DNA from: Apodemus sylvaticus
Lineage: Eukaryota > Chordata > Mammalia > Rodentia > Muridae
Direction of reading: 5' to 3'
Assembly (NCBI RefSeq): GCF_947179515.1
Contig: NC_067472.1
Coordinates: 81,967,481-82,031,480 of the forward strand
DNA: 64,000 nt
Under the pieces are notes generated by a model. That model saw nothing but the letters and a program-made list of their open reading frames with translations, did not search any database and was not told the origin of the DNA. Shown here in pieces: positions 53,881 to 64,000 of this stretch. Position 1 is the first letter of the stretch, and each line of letters opens with the position of its first letter. The position numbers and the translations under genes are program-made.

Positions 53881-55781
53881 AAAAGAGAGCAGTGCACACC
53901 TCGGTGGGTAGGTGTTCCTCAAACTGGAGATGAAAGGCGGGAACGGGGGAGAAAGAAACAGATGAAATTGGTGCAGGCTCTCCAGTTGCACAAGAGAGCC
54001 ACGGGTGACTGCACGCCATGAGGGTCTAAGTGAAGCCACCCCCACGGAGGGCCTTTCTGACCAGGTTCGCCCTCCCAGTGTGGAAGACCAGGAGCAGAAG
54101 TGTGAGTCGCGTGAAAGAAAGCTGAACACAAAACCACCTTCCAGGAGCAAACATCAGAATAGAGCACGTGAGGACGCTGGAGTGGGCGTGCCTCTCAGCC
54201 TTGGCGCTGATCTCATTGGTGCTGATGCTTGTCTTTTCTCAGTTTCCCCTGAGTCTCACCGGAAGAGGACAGGCGAGGGGTTTATTGCACAAGGGAGATA
54301 GCTCCCTCTGATCCTTAAACCACCCAAGGATGGTCTCTGAAAAAGCCTGGATTTCAACAGTGTGGCTTACGGCTCAGCTCGACACAGTAGACAGCGTGAA
54401 TGACATCTCAATACAGATGCATAGTTAATGTATGAGAATGCAAGGAAAACAAGATTTTAAAAGAAAAATTACACTGGGACAATTGGTTAGTCAGGGGAGG
54501 CTCCCTTCAATATTATGTACCGAAACAAATCCCAGACAGATCAAAGAGTTGGTTTTTGTTAAATCAAAGCATAAACAAACTATAAACAGTTAGAAATGAA
54601 TATTTATCAAGGTTCTGGAAAGAGAAAGAATGCCTAGATCGAGAAAAGATTAACACATCAATAAGGGTACAATGGGCAGATGTGATTACAAGAAAAAAAA
54701 TGACATCTTTGAAACACAGAAATCTTGATCAAACTTAAAAGGGAAACAGCAAACGGGTAGACACATTGACGCACCTGTAACAAGAAAAGGAACCCTGCAT
54801 TTATAGATTCAAATTAATACAACTCTTTAAGAAAAACAAAGAAACCCACAGATGAGTGGAGAGAGGACACAGACGACCTTTCCACAAAGAGGAAACACTG
54901 TTGCTTAACAAACACTAAAAATGTTTCCATATCTCTGCTAATCAAAGCCCTGCAGAAAGAAACAACGCCATTAAGTGGCTCTCAAATTAGCTAGTGTTTT
55001 AAAATCGTAGCAGGCATGCTAAACAAACGGGTAAAAATGGGTATTTTCCTGAGCTGCAGATCTGAGTGTAAACTGGCAGAGGTTTTTAAAAAGAACTGGA
55101 GGCGAGGATTGAATGCCTTAGGATGGGCATATATTCTGCTGCAGTAATTACACACTGGCATGTACAGCTTAATGAAATAACCCAAAGCGCTGGGAGTCAC
55201 TTTGGGAAGGGCAGGAGGGTGACTCTGTTGTGCTGCAAGATCAATACTGCAGCAGCATAACTGATAGGAAGAAAAAGTTTAAATTTAAATGTTTGGTCAA
55301 ATAATCCACGCCACAATCCTTGCGTGGAACATTATGGAGGCATACGATGTGATGTTCGCAAAGACAGCACCACGTAGAAAGTGCTTATGATATACTAATA
55401 ACTGAAAAAAAAGAGATAAAAACTGCAAAGAGAAAATGGATATAATTATGCAAAAAATCTATGCATAAAAAGCCTCAAGGAAAGTCATTAAAATGTAAAT
55501 AGTCACCATGCACGAGTGCTGAATTTGTGGCTGATTTTTTTTTCTTTGCTACTTTTCAGGAATTTTCCCCCAATGTTGCAGGAACTCCTTGTGTAGATAT
55601 TTAAGCTTTTTGTTCCTTCTGACATCTTGGGCTGCTATGAAAGTCAAAACTTTTGTTGACTTTTCATTCAAAACATTTGGAATGTGGTGCCCGTATAAGG
55701 TAATACGCAATTACATATCTGAAGCATCTGCAAAGGGTTCACCCTTACGTGATTCTGAGCAACTAATTGTAGAATAAATTA
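53881..55781. other. Single-copy DNA
   Basis: 54005-54300 has several CpG, an E-box-like CACGTG (about 54164) and a CATTGGTG word. 54400-55500 is A-rich, with no family blocks recognised. No convincing exon. Confidence 0.4.
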
Positions 55782-55840
55782 GTGAGTGAATGAATGAATG
55801 AATGAATGAATGAATAAAAGTGAGTGAGTGAGTGAGTGAA
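55782..55840 (+). repeat. (TGAA)n and (GTGA)n tetranucleotide repeats
   Basis: TGAA units at about 55787-55814, then GTGA units at 55819-55839, sharing a related register. Confidence 0.95.
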
Positions 55841-55859
55841 GGTCAGTTAGCCTCTGCAT

Positions 55860-55945
55860 TACTCACCCTGACAGGGCTCTAAAATATTAGCTCATTTAAC
55901 CCCACCTTATGTAGAAGGTAAGTACCTTACATTCCCATCTTTGTT
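55860..55945 (-). mobile_element. MIR SINE, part 1
   Basis: TATTAGCTCATTTAACCCC and GAAGGTAAGTACCTTAC are reversed MIR. It continues at 56138. Confidence 0.6.
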
Positions 55946-56137
55946 TAGTTTGTTGTTGCTGCTGGTGGTGGTTTGTTTTGGTTTAGTTTGGCTTAGTTTG
56001 ACTTCCTTTACTATGATGTGGTTTGTTTGGGCTTGTATTTTTGAGACAGGGTTTCATAGCCAGGGCTAGCCTAGAATTCATGATCCTATCTCAGGCTCCC
56101 AAGTGCTAGGATCCCAGACATGAGCCACCTTGCTGGG
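55946..56137 (-). mobile_element. B1 SINE inserted in the MIR
   Basis: A T/G-rich left end (tail, 55950-56035), TTTTTGAGACAGGGTTTCATAG, CCCAAGTGCTAGGATCCCAG and CACCTTGCTGGGT: reversed B1. Imperfect copies of TTCC(C/T)ATC flank it (about 55933 and 56138). Confidence 0.75.
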
Positions 56138-56230
56138 TTCCTATCCCCATTTTGTGGATGAGTAAGGAGAGGCACCAAGAGGCAGGGAGGTAGTCCAGGT
56201 TGCAGTCAGATACACAAGGGTTCAAAAGCT
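56138..56230 (-). mobile_element. MIR SINE, part 2
   Basis: TATCCCCATTTTGTGGATGAG and AGGCACCAAGAGGCAGG resume the reversed MIR at the expected point. Confidence 0.65.
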
Positions 56231-56872
56231 AATCCCAGGTGGACAGTCTGCAGCCAGAGCCCCACAACTCCTCTGCATATGAGTTTTACTCCCATCCTCA
56301 GCCAGAGTCTCTGAAAGAACTGGGGACAAGTGGCTCTTGTGTCAGCCCTGGCTTTACAGGGATTGAAATGAGAGCCCTTGGTAAATGGAACTTTACCCCA
56401 GTTTTCAGCAACATGAGGTACCCACTCTGCGCGGGTCACCCTCCAGTGGCCCCCAGAGTCATCAAAACCAAGAAGCGGGCCACCATGCCTAAAATTCCTC
56501 AACTCCCAGAAAGTTGCTTGGCGCTTCCAGGAGAGCACCCTCCTGCAGCGCAGCCTGCTCTACTGCCCTTTCATTGGGTAACAAAGCGGCTGGCATCAGC
56601 CTGTTCACACCATACAGCTGCAGTAAATGCCCAATGAAGGAGAACAGAAATTGGGCACAGAAACCTGCCAGGCACATAATACACACTCAGCATGATTTAC
56701 TATTTATTTTTACTATTATAACCATTATGATCCTATCTGACACAAGAGAAACCAACAATAGATTCATCAAGCGAGCCAACTAAAATTAAAAAATATTCCT
56801 GACTCACTTTATTTTAGCCTAAGCAGTAAATACATATTCAATCACCATGATTTTGATATAGAATTAAAAAGC
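56231..56872. other. Single-copy DNA with opposed open frames
   Basis: Frames of 132 codons (plus, 56239-56637) and 110 codons (minus, 56538-56206) overlap. Neither shows a domain; GC-richness lowers stop frequency here. Nothing else recognised. Confidence 0.35.
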
Positions 56873-57080
56873 CATGTGCAGTGGGTCAGGCCTGTCATTC
56901 TAGCACCTGGAAAATGGGGGCAGGAGGATCAGAGTTCAAGGTTAAGCCTCACCTAGCTAGCCTAGAGCCAGCTCAGCCCATCTGGGGCCCTATCTCAAAA
57001 ACACACAAAATAAAAACACCTTACTTTTTGTAGGCCAGGGACTTTGCTCAGTGCCAGGGACCATGTATGCCCCAAATAAA
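56873..57080 (+). mobile_element. B1-like SINE followed by an ID-like scrap
   Basis: GTGGGTCAGGCCTGTCATTC, GGGGGCAGGAGGATCAGAG, TATCTCAAAAACACAC: an early B1-type body. GCCAGGGACTTTGCTCAG at about 57036-57054 may be an ID fragment. Confidence 0.6.
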
Positions 57081-57599
57081 AGATGGAAAAAATCACACTT
57101 CTACAAACCACACCCTAAAGGCAATGACTACTGGTGCTCAAAAGGACAGTGGGCACTAAAGACACATTGGAGAAAAAAAATTCAAGAAGAAAGTATTATA
57201 GGACAAGAATTTCTAAAGGACAGTATCTAATGTCTGTCTTTCCAGCCTCCACAGAATCAGAAATCCCTTCAGTCGTTCCCCTTCATCTGTGTGTTCACTT
57301 ACGTTTCAAGATACAGCTCTTCCTTTTTATATTTATACTTTGTTGGTTTGTATAATGTTAATGAAATTGCCTAATTACAAACGGAACCATTATGGCTGGC
57401 CTCATTATGTGGAGAGCAAAAGCAATGGATCTCAGTCAACCAGTGAGGCTGTGGGAAGCAGCTCTGGAGGAGGCTGGCCAGTTGGCTGATCTCAGCAGAC
57501 AGAGAAGGGAGTGTCACCCTGAGATGGGACTGTCATAGCACAGTCCCACAAAGCTAGTGCCTTAATCAACAGAAAATCATGTCCCCGCTTTTGGCATGC
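57081..57599. other. Single-copy DNA, nothing recognised
   Basis: No repeat recognised. Confidence 0.4.
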
Positions 57600-57985
57600 G
57601 AAGTGTTGGCAGTGGCACTTGTGAGCTTTGCGTCATTGTTGACAGAATGCCTGTCAGAAGCAACTTAAGGACGAAAAGACTTGTTCCTGACCGTAGTTCC
57701 AGAGGAGTCCGTTGATCGCTATGGCATAAGATGTGTAACTGATCTTGTGGTAGCAGGAAATTGTGGCAAAGACTGCTCACATCAGGGCAGACTGCTATGA
57801 AAGAAGGCGGAGGCAGAGCTTAAGTATAAAATATTCTTAAGAAACGATGCCCAGTGACCTGCTTCTTCCAGCTACCCCCTTCCAAGGTCCCACAAGCCTC
57901 TTAAAACAGCGCCACCCACAGGGGAGCAAGAGTTCTGAGCTTGAGGCTGTAGCGGAAGGCTCCGCTCCCACCGTGGGCCACAGTG
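57600..57985 (-). mobile_element. Rodent MaLR-type LTR
   Basis: GACAGAATGCCTGTCAGAAGC, CCAGTGACCTGCTTCTTCC and AAACAGCGCCACCCACAGG are blocks of a reversed rodent MaLR LTR, related to 1635-1895. Confidence 0.55.
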
Positions 57986-58486
57986 TTGTCTCTGTGAGAA
58001 GCTTTGAACAAGGATCGCTTCCACACCGATTTGATATGTTCTTTTGTACTAGAGGTCCCTGGTGTCCCTTGGCTAGCCCTTGGCTCCCTTCCCTTTAAAC
58101 TTTCTGTGGCCCTCCCCCTTCATATATACGTCCCCCAAATCTCCCTTACCTTCTTCTCCTAAGTCACTGGATTTAGCACCTACCCCAATCGAGAAGGCCT
58201 TACTGTGAGATCCTTCCTTAGTCACATGTACACATATTCCTGTGACAAACAAGTCACATCCACAAGAGGTTTGCACTGTGTTTTGGAGGGCTCAATGGAC
58301 CCATTTGTACTGTTCTATAGAAAAAAATGGATCAGCTGTGTGATGACTCCTCGTTCCAGGCTCTTCTGCTGAACTATGAATTCTCTAAAGGAACTGACCG
58401 AATCCTCAGCCCATGTCTTCAGGACTCACATACTGCCGGATGCATAGAGGATACTGTATAAGCTTTTGCCTGCCTAGGATCCATCC
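57986..58486. other. Single-copy DNA, nothing recognised
   Basis: No repeat recognised. Frames on both strands are short. Confidence 0.4.
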
Positions 58487-58650
58487 TTTCAGCTCAGGCC
58501 ACTATAAACAAATTCCAAAAATGATATGGCTTAAACAATAAATATCCATTTTCTCACAGCTCTGGAAGGCTGAGCGCAGGATACAAACCTCAGGTCTGCT
58601 AAGGACTCCTTGCAAGAGGCCACCCTCATGTGACTCACATCAGACAAACT
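58487..58650 (-). mobile_element. MLT1-like LTR scrap, ancient
   Basis: GGCCACTATAAACAAATTCC, TGGCTTAAACAATAAATATCC and TTTTCTCACAGCTCTGGAAGG are the reversed start of an MLT1-type LTR. Confidence 0.55.
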
Positions 58651-58940
58651 TGCCATGTTAAAAATCATTAGTGCATATTCATGGTACACATTCACTCTAC
58701 ACCATTGGCTAGCCTGGCTGGGGATCTGCCTGTGTCTTCCTCCCCTGTGCTGAGACTGCAGAGGTGCATCACCATACATTTTTACCTGGATGCTGGAGGT
58801 CCAGTTTCATGAAGAAGATATCTTCAGTCAAGCACAAGCACGTATTTTGATAATATTCAGCCCTGTTGTCTTCACCTGCTCCTGCTCATTTTCTTCTTTG
58901 TCCCAGAGTGGTCCTTACCATCTGTGTGTGTATGTGTGCA
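58651..58940. other. Unassigned DNA
   Basis: 58700-58760 (GGCTAGCCTGGCTGGGGATC) may be a B1-derived scrap. Otherwise nothing recognised. Confidence 0.35.
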
Positions 58941-59018
58941 TGTGCGTGTGCGTGTGCGTGTGCGTGTGCGTGTGCGTGTGCGTGTGCGTGTGCGTGTGCG
59001 TGTGTGTGTGTGTGTGTG
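58941..59018 (+). repeat. (TGTGCG)10 then (TG)n
   Basis: Ten perfect hexamers at 58941-59000 followed by TG to about 59018. Strictly alternating purine-pyrimidine with a CpG in every unit: strong Z-DNA potential. Confidence 0.97.
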
Positions 59019-59064
59019 ATGAGAGGGAGATCAAGAGAGAGAGAGACTTCACAGAAAACATGCT

Positions 59065-59340
59065 GTGCTTTTCTTCCTGAATCTGGCTTATTTTGGTTAA
59101 TATGATGATGTCTAGTTCCATCCATTTTCTCTGCAGATGTTGTCATTTTGCCCTTCTTTATGATGAATGAAATCCCTTTCTGTTTTTATACTACATTAGC
59201 TCTATCCATTTATGTGTTGATGGACATATGCTGTTTCCATGACTTGGCTATTATACATAACGCAGGGCAAGAGTAAATATTCATATGCAGGCATCTCCCT
59301 AGTACACAGATGTAGGTTCCTTTGAGTACATTCCTATAAA
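59065..59340 (-). mobile_element. Ancient L1 (L1M class) fragment
   Basis: TCTGGCTTATTTTGGTTAATATG, CTAGTTCCATCCATTTTCTC, TTATGTGTTGATGGACATATGC and CTTGGCTATTATACATAA are reversed L1 ORF2/3' text. Confidence 0.75.
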
Positions 59341-60189
59341 CCTTTTCTTATAGAGACACCAACCCTGTCATGGGGACCTAACCATTGAAGTCCACACCTT
59401 CAAATACCCAAGTTCTGGCAAATCAATTTGGGGAGCTCATAATTTAGTCCCTAACAAGTTCATATCTCAGTTGAAAGCTAGTAATATTTTGGAGAGAAGT
59501 CTTAAGAAAGAAAATTTTCTCCTTGTGTAGAATTTGTCCTTATTGTGACATACAGGCAATCAAACTGTTAACAAACCTATGCTTTCCTCTCCTTGTCCCA
59601 TACAAATTCTGTCATCATCTTTCTCAAGATGTATATTGTAATAAATGCATGTGACAAGACAACACTAAAGAAATGTGCACACTCACTGAGCAGAGCCAGG
59701 TGAACATTTTCAGCCTTCTAGAATATTCAACAGATGGTTCAGAATGTTGAGGATGTAGCAACATGAATATGCTGGTTACTGCTGGGCTGGGGACCTGCAT
59801 GAATTCTCTGCAAGATGTCTTCTTCCTTTTATTGTCTTTCTCCTCTAATTAAAGCCTTGCTTTTCATTGTTATTTTAGGCATTTCCTTGCTTTTGGATCC
59901 AGGATAGCTAAGGAAAGAAAAATTCAATAGACCATCCTCCTCCATCACCAAGAATGTTGGACAAGAGGCAGCCTGATACCTTAAGATAATTTTAATGAAG
60001 TTGGATTGTAACCCGAAATAAAGAAGGAAGTGCTGGCCCCGGGTATCCCTATTTAAGAACTAACCACATGAGACAGTTGGTCACTTCACTGTCCTAGGGT
60101 ACCTAGTTCTGATGCCTTGGAAATGCTTTTGTAACACATATTATAAATTAAAATTTGTGTATTTTTACATGTTTACAAATAGGCTTTAC
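59341..60189. other. Single-copy DNA, nothing recognised
   Basis: 59345-59450 may be a MaLR-type scrap (CATGGGGACCTAACCATTG). Otherwise nothing. Confidence 0.4.
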
Positions 60190-60292
60190 ACCACCAAATA
60201 GAAGTACCTTTGGGAAAGAGTGACCTGTATTGTTTATCTTGTAATCCCCAACATCCAGTACCAAGTGTCCTCAATAAATGAACAACTAACTG
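60190..60292 (+). mobile_element. L2 LINE 3' end
   Basis: TTATCTTGTAATCCCCAACATCC, CAAGTGTCCTCAATAAATG match the last L2 blocks. Confidence 0.55.
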
Positions 60293-60462
60293 ACAGAATG
60301 ACCTACAGAATCTCCCCTGTGGCAAAAGAAATACAGTGCAGTGGGTCTCATGGCCCTGATCCTAAGGGAAAGCCTTTCTGAGGACACGAGGATACGGCAT
60401 TCTGGTCCAACCCAGATGATGAAACAGCTGTAAAACACTATGAAGGGATAGAATTCTGACTT
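60293..60462. other. Unassigned DNA
   Basis: No repeat recognised. Confidence 0.4.
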
Positions 60463-60600
60463 TGGTCTGTTCTGGCTGCCATAAGAAAACACGTTCATAT
60501 GGTTTGTACGCTGGGGATGCATTGCTCAGAGTTCTGGAGATTGAAAAACCCATGAAGAAAATGACAGCAGAATTGATACCTGCTGCAGGCTAGCTCTCTC
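60463..60600 (-). mobile_element. MLT1-like LTR scrap, ancient
   Basis: TCTGGCTGCCATAAGAAAAC and TTGCTCAGAGTTCTGGAGA fit the reversed MLT1 start. Confidence 0.45.
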
Positions 60601-60624
60601 CCTCACACAGGATACCTGCAAGAT

Positions 60625-60735
60625 GTGCAACTGCACACCAGTGATCTCAGCACCTGAGGGTGGTGGGGCAAGATTGCGAGTTTCAGGTCAGCCTGGACCA
60701 CATAGCAAAGATCTATCCCCAATCATAAAACAAGA
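60625..60735 (+). mobile_element. B1-like SINE
   Basis: CAGTGATCTCAGCACCTGAGG, AGGTCAGCCTGGACCACATAG are B1 on the plus strand; the head is short. Confidence 0.7.
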
Positions 60736-61357
60736 CAAATAAAATTGTACATTTCTCGATTTGTTATCACAAAGTAGAGAGAAAAGCAAGTTCTCTGGCC
60801 TCTTTGATAAGGACACTTAACCCAAAACTGGAGACAGAATCCTCAAAACATAATGGCCTTCTCTTGGTGTCACCTCACAATAAGGGGGTAAGTTTTCACA
60901 AGAATGTTGGAGTCACACAAAGAGAAGGAATAGTAAGCATCTGCAGATGTTCCCAGAGGAGACTGCTTGTATGTTCAAAGAAATATTCTGAAGTCCTGTC
61001 AGTGAGCATAAAGGTGAAGTGGTGGAAGTAAGGTCACAGGCCCTTCAGAAGACTGTGGCTTCGGTAAGCAACCGGTGCATGTTTTTGAGCAGGATGGGTG
61101 GTAAGTGGCCTCATTTTTGCTTTATAAAGACCTGAGCCACTCAATTGGAAGTTTCTATGAGCATTGCACTTGGCACCATTTTATTGCTGAGATCTGCTTT
61201 CTGATTAAAAGTCACTGTGTGTGTCATAAAAGTCACCAACAGAGCAGTGATGGAGAAGCAAGGTAGTGTCCCTGCTGTAAACAAAAAGTTTCTCCTGCCT
61301 GAAATCCCATGTGGAAAGATGAAAGGCTGGATCATGCCTGTGCTAAAAAGGCTCTCA
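60736..61357. other. Single-copy DNA, nothing recognised
   Basis: No repeat recognised. Confidence 0.4.
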
Positions 61358-61680
61358 TGGGGCTTGGGAGATGGCCCAGTCAGGAAAGTACCCGTCACAT
61401 AAGCATGGAGACCTATCTGCAAATCCCTAGCAGGTAGGTGAAGACCAAGGCACAATGCTGCACACAGTAAATCCCGTCTCCCTGGAGGCTGAGACTGAGA
61501 TCGAGACACCAAGGTCCCTGGAGCTTGCTAACCAGTCATGTTTGCCAAATCCAGGAATTCTCGGTTCAGTAAGGAATCCTGTCTCCAACAAAACAAAACA
61601 AAACAAAATTTAAACAGGTGGAGACACGGTTGAAAAATACACTTGACATAGATCTCAGCTCCTAGTGTGACTTATATTTG
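61358..61680 (+). mobile_element. B4-type SINE
   Basis: GGGGCTTGGGAGATGGCCC, ACATAAGCATGGAGACC, GGAGGCTGAGACTGAGATC, GGTTCAGTAAGGAATCCTG, an AACAAA run, then GTGGAGACACGG: a full-length B4. Confidence 0.8.
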
Positions 61681-62041
61681 GAAACAATCATTTAAAAACC
61701 CTAACTAAGATGGTATACACTCTCAAATATAGCACAGAATGTAAGAAATGCTGTCCTTTGTGGTGACCATTGTTAATTTGGGTCATAAGGAGGGGGACAT
61801 AATCCAACATGATTGATGTCCATATGAGAAAAGGAAAATGTACTGGGGCAGAGGTCATGTCTGAAGGCAATGCTTGGACTCTGATCTTCAGTCCCCAGAG
61901 CTATTAGACATAAATGTCTATTGACTATGAGTTTTTCTCATATCAGTCCAAGTAAACTAATAGTCTCTAAGCTTATGTGTTCTTCCTCAAACACAAATGA
62001 CAACATTTCTTACATTCTGTGCTTCATCTGGGATTGTGCAG
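61681..62041. other. Single-copy DNA, nothing recognised
   Basis: No repeat recognised. Confidence 0.4.
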
Positions 62042-62330
62042 TGTGTTAGTTAGGGTTTCCATTGTTGTGAGGAGACACCATGACCGTGGCAACTCTTAAG
62101 ATGAAACATTTCACTGGGACTGGCTTACAGTTCCGAAGTTTAGTCCATCATAGTCACTGTGGGAAGCATGGCAGCACGCAGGCAGACACGGTGCTGAAAA
62201 GGTAGCTGGGAGTTCTACATCTGCATCAGCAGGCAGCAGGAAAAGAGTGAGACTCTGGGCCTGGCTTGAGCATCTAAGACCTCAAAGCCCACCCACTTCC
62301 TCCATCAAAACCACCTACTCCATCAAGAAA
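62042..62330 (-). mobile_element. Rodent MaLR LTR, incomplete
   Basis: GTTAGTTAGGGTTTCCATTG, GACACCATGACCGTGGC, GAAACATTTCACTGGGACTG and GGCAGCACGCAGGCAGACAC are reversed blocks of the family at 12180 and 31288. It is the least diverged MaLR here and is cut near 62330. Confidence 0.72.
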
Positions 62331-63342
62331 GAGAAAGGATAGAGAAAGGGAAGCTGGAGAGAGGAGAAAGAAGACATCCGGGAAAGAAGATCATAGTTGC
62401 TGACGTTGACGCCAGGTAGAATTCTGCTTAATTCTAGAAGGAAAGAACCTACTGTTTACATTTATCAGAAAGGTGAAGTCTAGGAAAATTTCAGTTCTTT
62501 GCAGCCACATGGCAGATTCAAAGTCAGAGCTCCACCTACCCCCAAACACTGCTTGTTCTTCTTCTGGTCTTTCTGAGTTGAATTCCTGAGAAGACACACT
62601 GAAGACTGTTAAACATTGCCAGGCAAGGAGCACGTGTGCTTGGATGATCATGAGCTCAAAGCCAGCTTGAGATCATGAGACCTCATTTCAGAACACAAAT
62701 GATAATAAAAGAATGGGAATCACTCATTTCCTGCTCTAGGCCAGACACTAATGTGTTTTGAGGCAAGCTTTCATTTTATTATTACATAATATGCCTGTTT
62801 TATACATGAAGACAGGGGCCCTGGGATGCCAGGCTGAGGCCACAGAACATATTGCATAATAAAGTTACATTTCCTACCTCAGAATTATTGGCCTCAGTTC
62901 AAGTCATAGTTGAGCCATCTGAGGTGCAGGGAGCTTTAACCCTAAAAAATCCTGCATGGGAGACCAACAAACATGGCCCCAACAAAGATACACAGGTCAT
63001 AATTCTCAGAATTTGGGAGTATGCCACTTTCGCAGATGTGATTTAAGGTATGGGGAGCTGATGACCCTGGATCACCTGAGTCAACTACATTATGGGTCCT
63101 TGTAAAGAAAGGGGGGAAACAGGAAGTCAGAAACAGAGAGAGACATGAGGTGCCATGCTGTCGAGAAGAAAGAGTCCACAAGCTGAGGAGTAGATACAGG
63201 TTTCAGAGGCCATAACTGACACAGATTCTCCTCTAGAGACCACAAATGGGTTCAAACCCACTGATGACTGACTGACTCTTCCTCCCCTTTTCCTTCCCTT
63301 ATTCCTTCCCCCTCCTCCCTTTTTCCTCCTCTTCTATCTTTT
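62331..63342. other. Single-copy DNA with a possible SINE scrap
   Basis: 62618-62700 (GCCAGGCAAGGAGCACG then GAGCTCAAAGCCAGCTTGAG) may be a decayed B1. 63285-63340 is pyrimidine-rich. No exon recognised. Confidence 0.35.

Positions 63343-63381
<39 letters not shown>
63343..63381 (+). repeat. (ATG)13 trinucleotide repeat
   Basis: Thirteen perfect units. Confidence 0.96.
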
Positions 63382-63392
63382 TTTGGGGGTTA

Positions 63393-63488
63393 ATGTCTCA
63401 TACTGTAGCCCAAGCTGGCCTTGAACTCTCACCAGTCCTTCGACTTCTCAAATGCTGGAATTATGGGCATGAGCCACTCTACTTGGGT
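63393..63488 (-). mobile_element. B1 fragment
   Basis: ACTGTAGCCCAAGCTGGCC, TTGAACTCTCACCAGTCC, AAATGCTGGAATTATGGGC: reversed B1 lacking its head end. Confidence 0.75.
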
Positions 63489-64000
63489 TTACTTCTTGAT
63501 TTTATCCAGTGTGATTCCTGTTCAATGCCTGATGACCTCCAGAACAAGATAACAAGCTTAAGCTAACTCAATCCACTGAGTTATGGCAACACATTCCAAA
63601 AGCAGTAAGAAGCATATACAGGCCTCTGTGTCTTTAACCGCTGGGTGGAAATCATAATCTTGGGCCTGCCTACTCTGAGTGGCTTTGGTGGGGATGAAAT
63701 GTCTTCTTCTTCTCTCATGCTGCCCCAAATGTCCTCCCAGTAGTACACTCTGGACTCTTCAAGGACCCTCATCAGTTTTTCTTGCTGAGAGGGGGTTGTT
63801 GTTCTGGCGTCTGGCAAACCAGCATACGAGCCTTCTGGTTCTCTTGCACCTGCTCCAGGAAAGAGTCTCCTCTCTCCACTGGGGATGCTTGAAGGATGAA
63901 GCCAAACAGAAGACACTCCACTAGTCACCTCACTCACTGCTGTGAGAAGACACATGACAAGGAGCACAGAGCTGGATGGAGAAAAGGCTGTTCCAGCTCA
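63489..64000 (-). other. Overlapping open frames at the window edge, unrecognised
   Basis: On the minus strand one frame stays open from the edge (a stop lies at 64000-63998) to 63581, including EKLMRVLEESRVYYWEDIW. A second frame, open from 63924 to a stop at 63772, includes GDSFLEQVQENQKARMLV. CTTCTCACAG ending at 63940 is a plausible splice acceptor. Both read well as protein and I recognise neither; only one could be real. The plus strand has an 81-codon frame as well. Chance is a serious alternative. Confidence 0.2.

Noticed and set aside
58790..59146. Long CA/TG frames (Cys-Val or His-Thr runs)
   Set aside because: Artefact of the hexamer repeat.

Overview
This is mammalian genomic DNA from a murine rodent, mouse or rat. 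The evidence is the set of interspersed repeats: B1, B2/B3, B4 and ID SINEs, rodent L1 copies of several ages, rodent MaLR LTRs, and long CA, GA, CT and TAAAA microsatellites. One nested L1 3' end (5502-6076) reminds me of rat L1, but I cannot separate rat from mouse by eye. There is no bacterial, viral or plasmid organisation. I found no complete protein-coding gene and no tRNA, rRNA or CRISPR array. The window reads as intergenic or intronic DNA. Every assignment rests on visual recognition; coordinates are approximate to about 10-30 bases unless a target-site duplication fixes them.

Layout. 1-4.1 kb: mostly single-copy DNA with old mammalian relics (L2, MIR, a MaLR LTR). 4.1-10.1 kb: a pile of L1 copies made of an inverted 3' segment, an old plus-strand L1 split by a younger L1 with a visible 11-bp target-site duplication, and a third L1 whose ORF1 is joined directly to the reverse-transcriptase part of ORF2. 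10.3-11.1 kb: an MLT1-like LTR split by a B2 plus ID SINE unit flanked by a 13-bp duplication, then a second MaLR fragment. 11.4-16.6 kb: one long, decayed minus-strand L1 (3' UTR and most of ORF2), split by a MaLR LTR. 16.8-28.3 kb: single-copy DNA with scattered SINEs, L1 3' ends, MaLR LTRs and microsatellites. 28.3-29.5 kb: a long TG-rich tract hit by a small L1 that ends in a perfect 26-bp foldback. 29.6-40 kb: mostly single-copy DNA with L2, MIR, MaLR, B4 and B3 copies and a C-rich tract. 40.4-41.7 kb: a purine microsatellite and an ancient L1. 43.5-45.9 kb: two related LTR-like fragments bracket a single-copy, comparatively CpG-rich stretch with a double GC box. 45.9-49.3 kb: MIR, two MLT1-like LTRs and two L1 fragments of different ages. 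49.3-64 kb: single-copy DNA with B4, B1, MIR, MaLR, L2 and microsatellites.

No set of genes works together here. Most of what can be read is the history of insertions, and several nested events give a relative order. The places most worth checking for function are the GC-box region near 44.0-45.3 kb, a candidate minus-strand exon near 33.0-33.2 kb, a protein-like minus-strand segment near 51.1-51.5 kb, and overlapping open frames at the right edge (63.6-64.0 kb). None is established. I found no convincing undescribed system.
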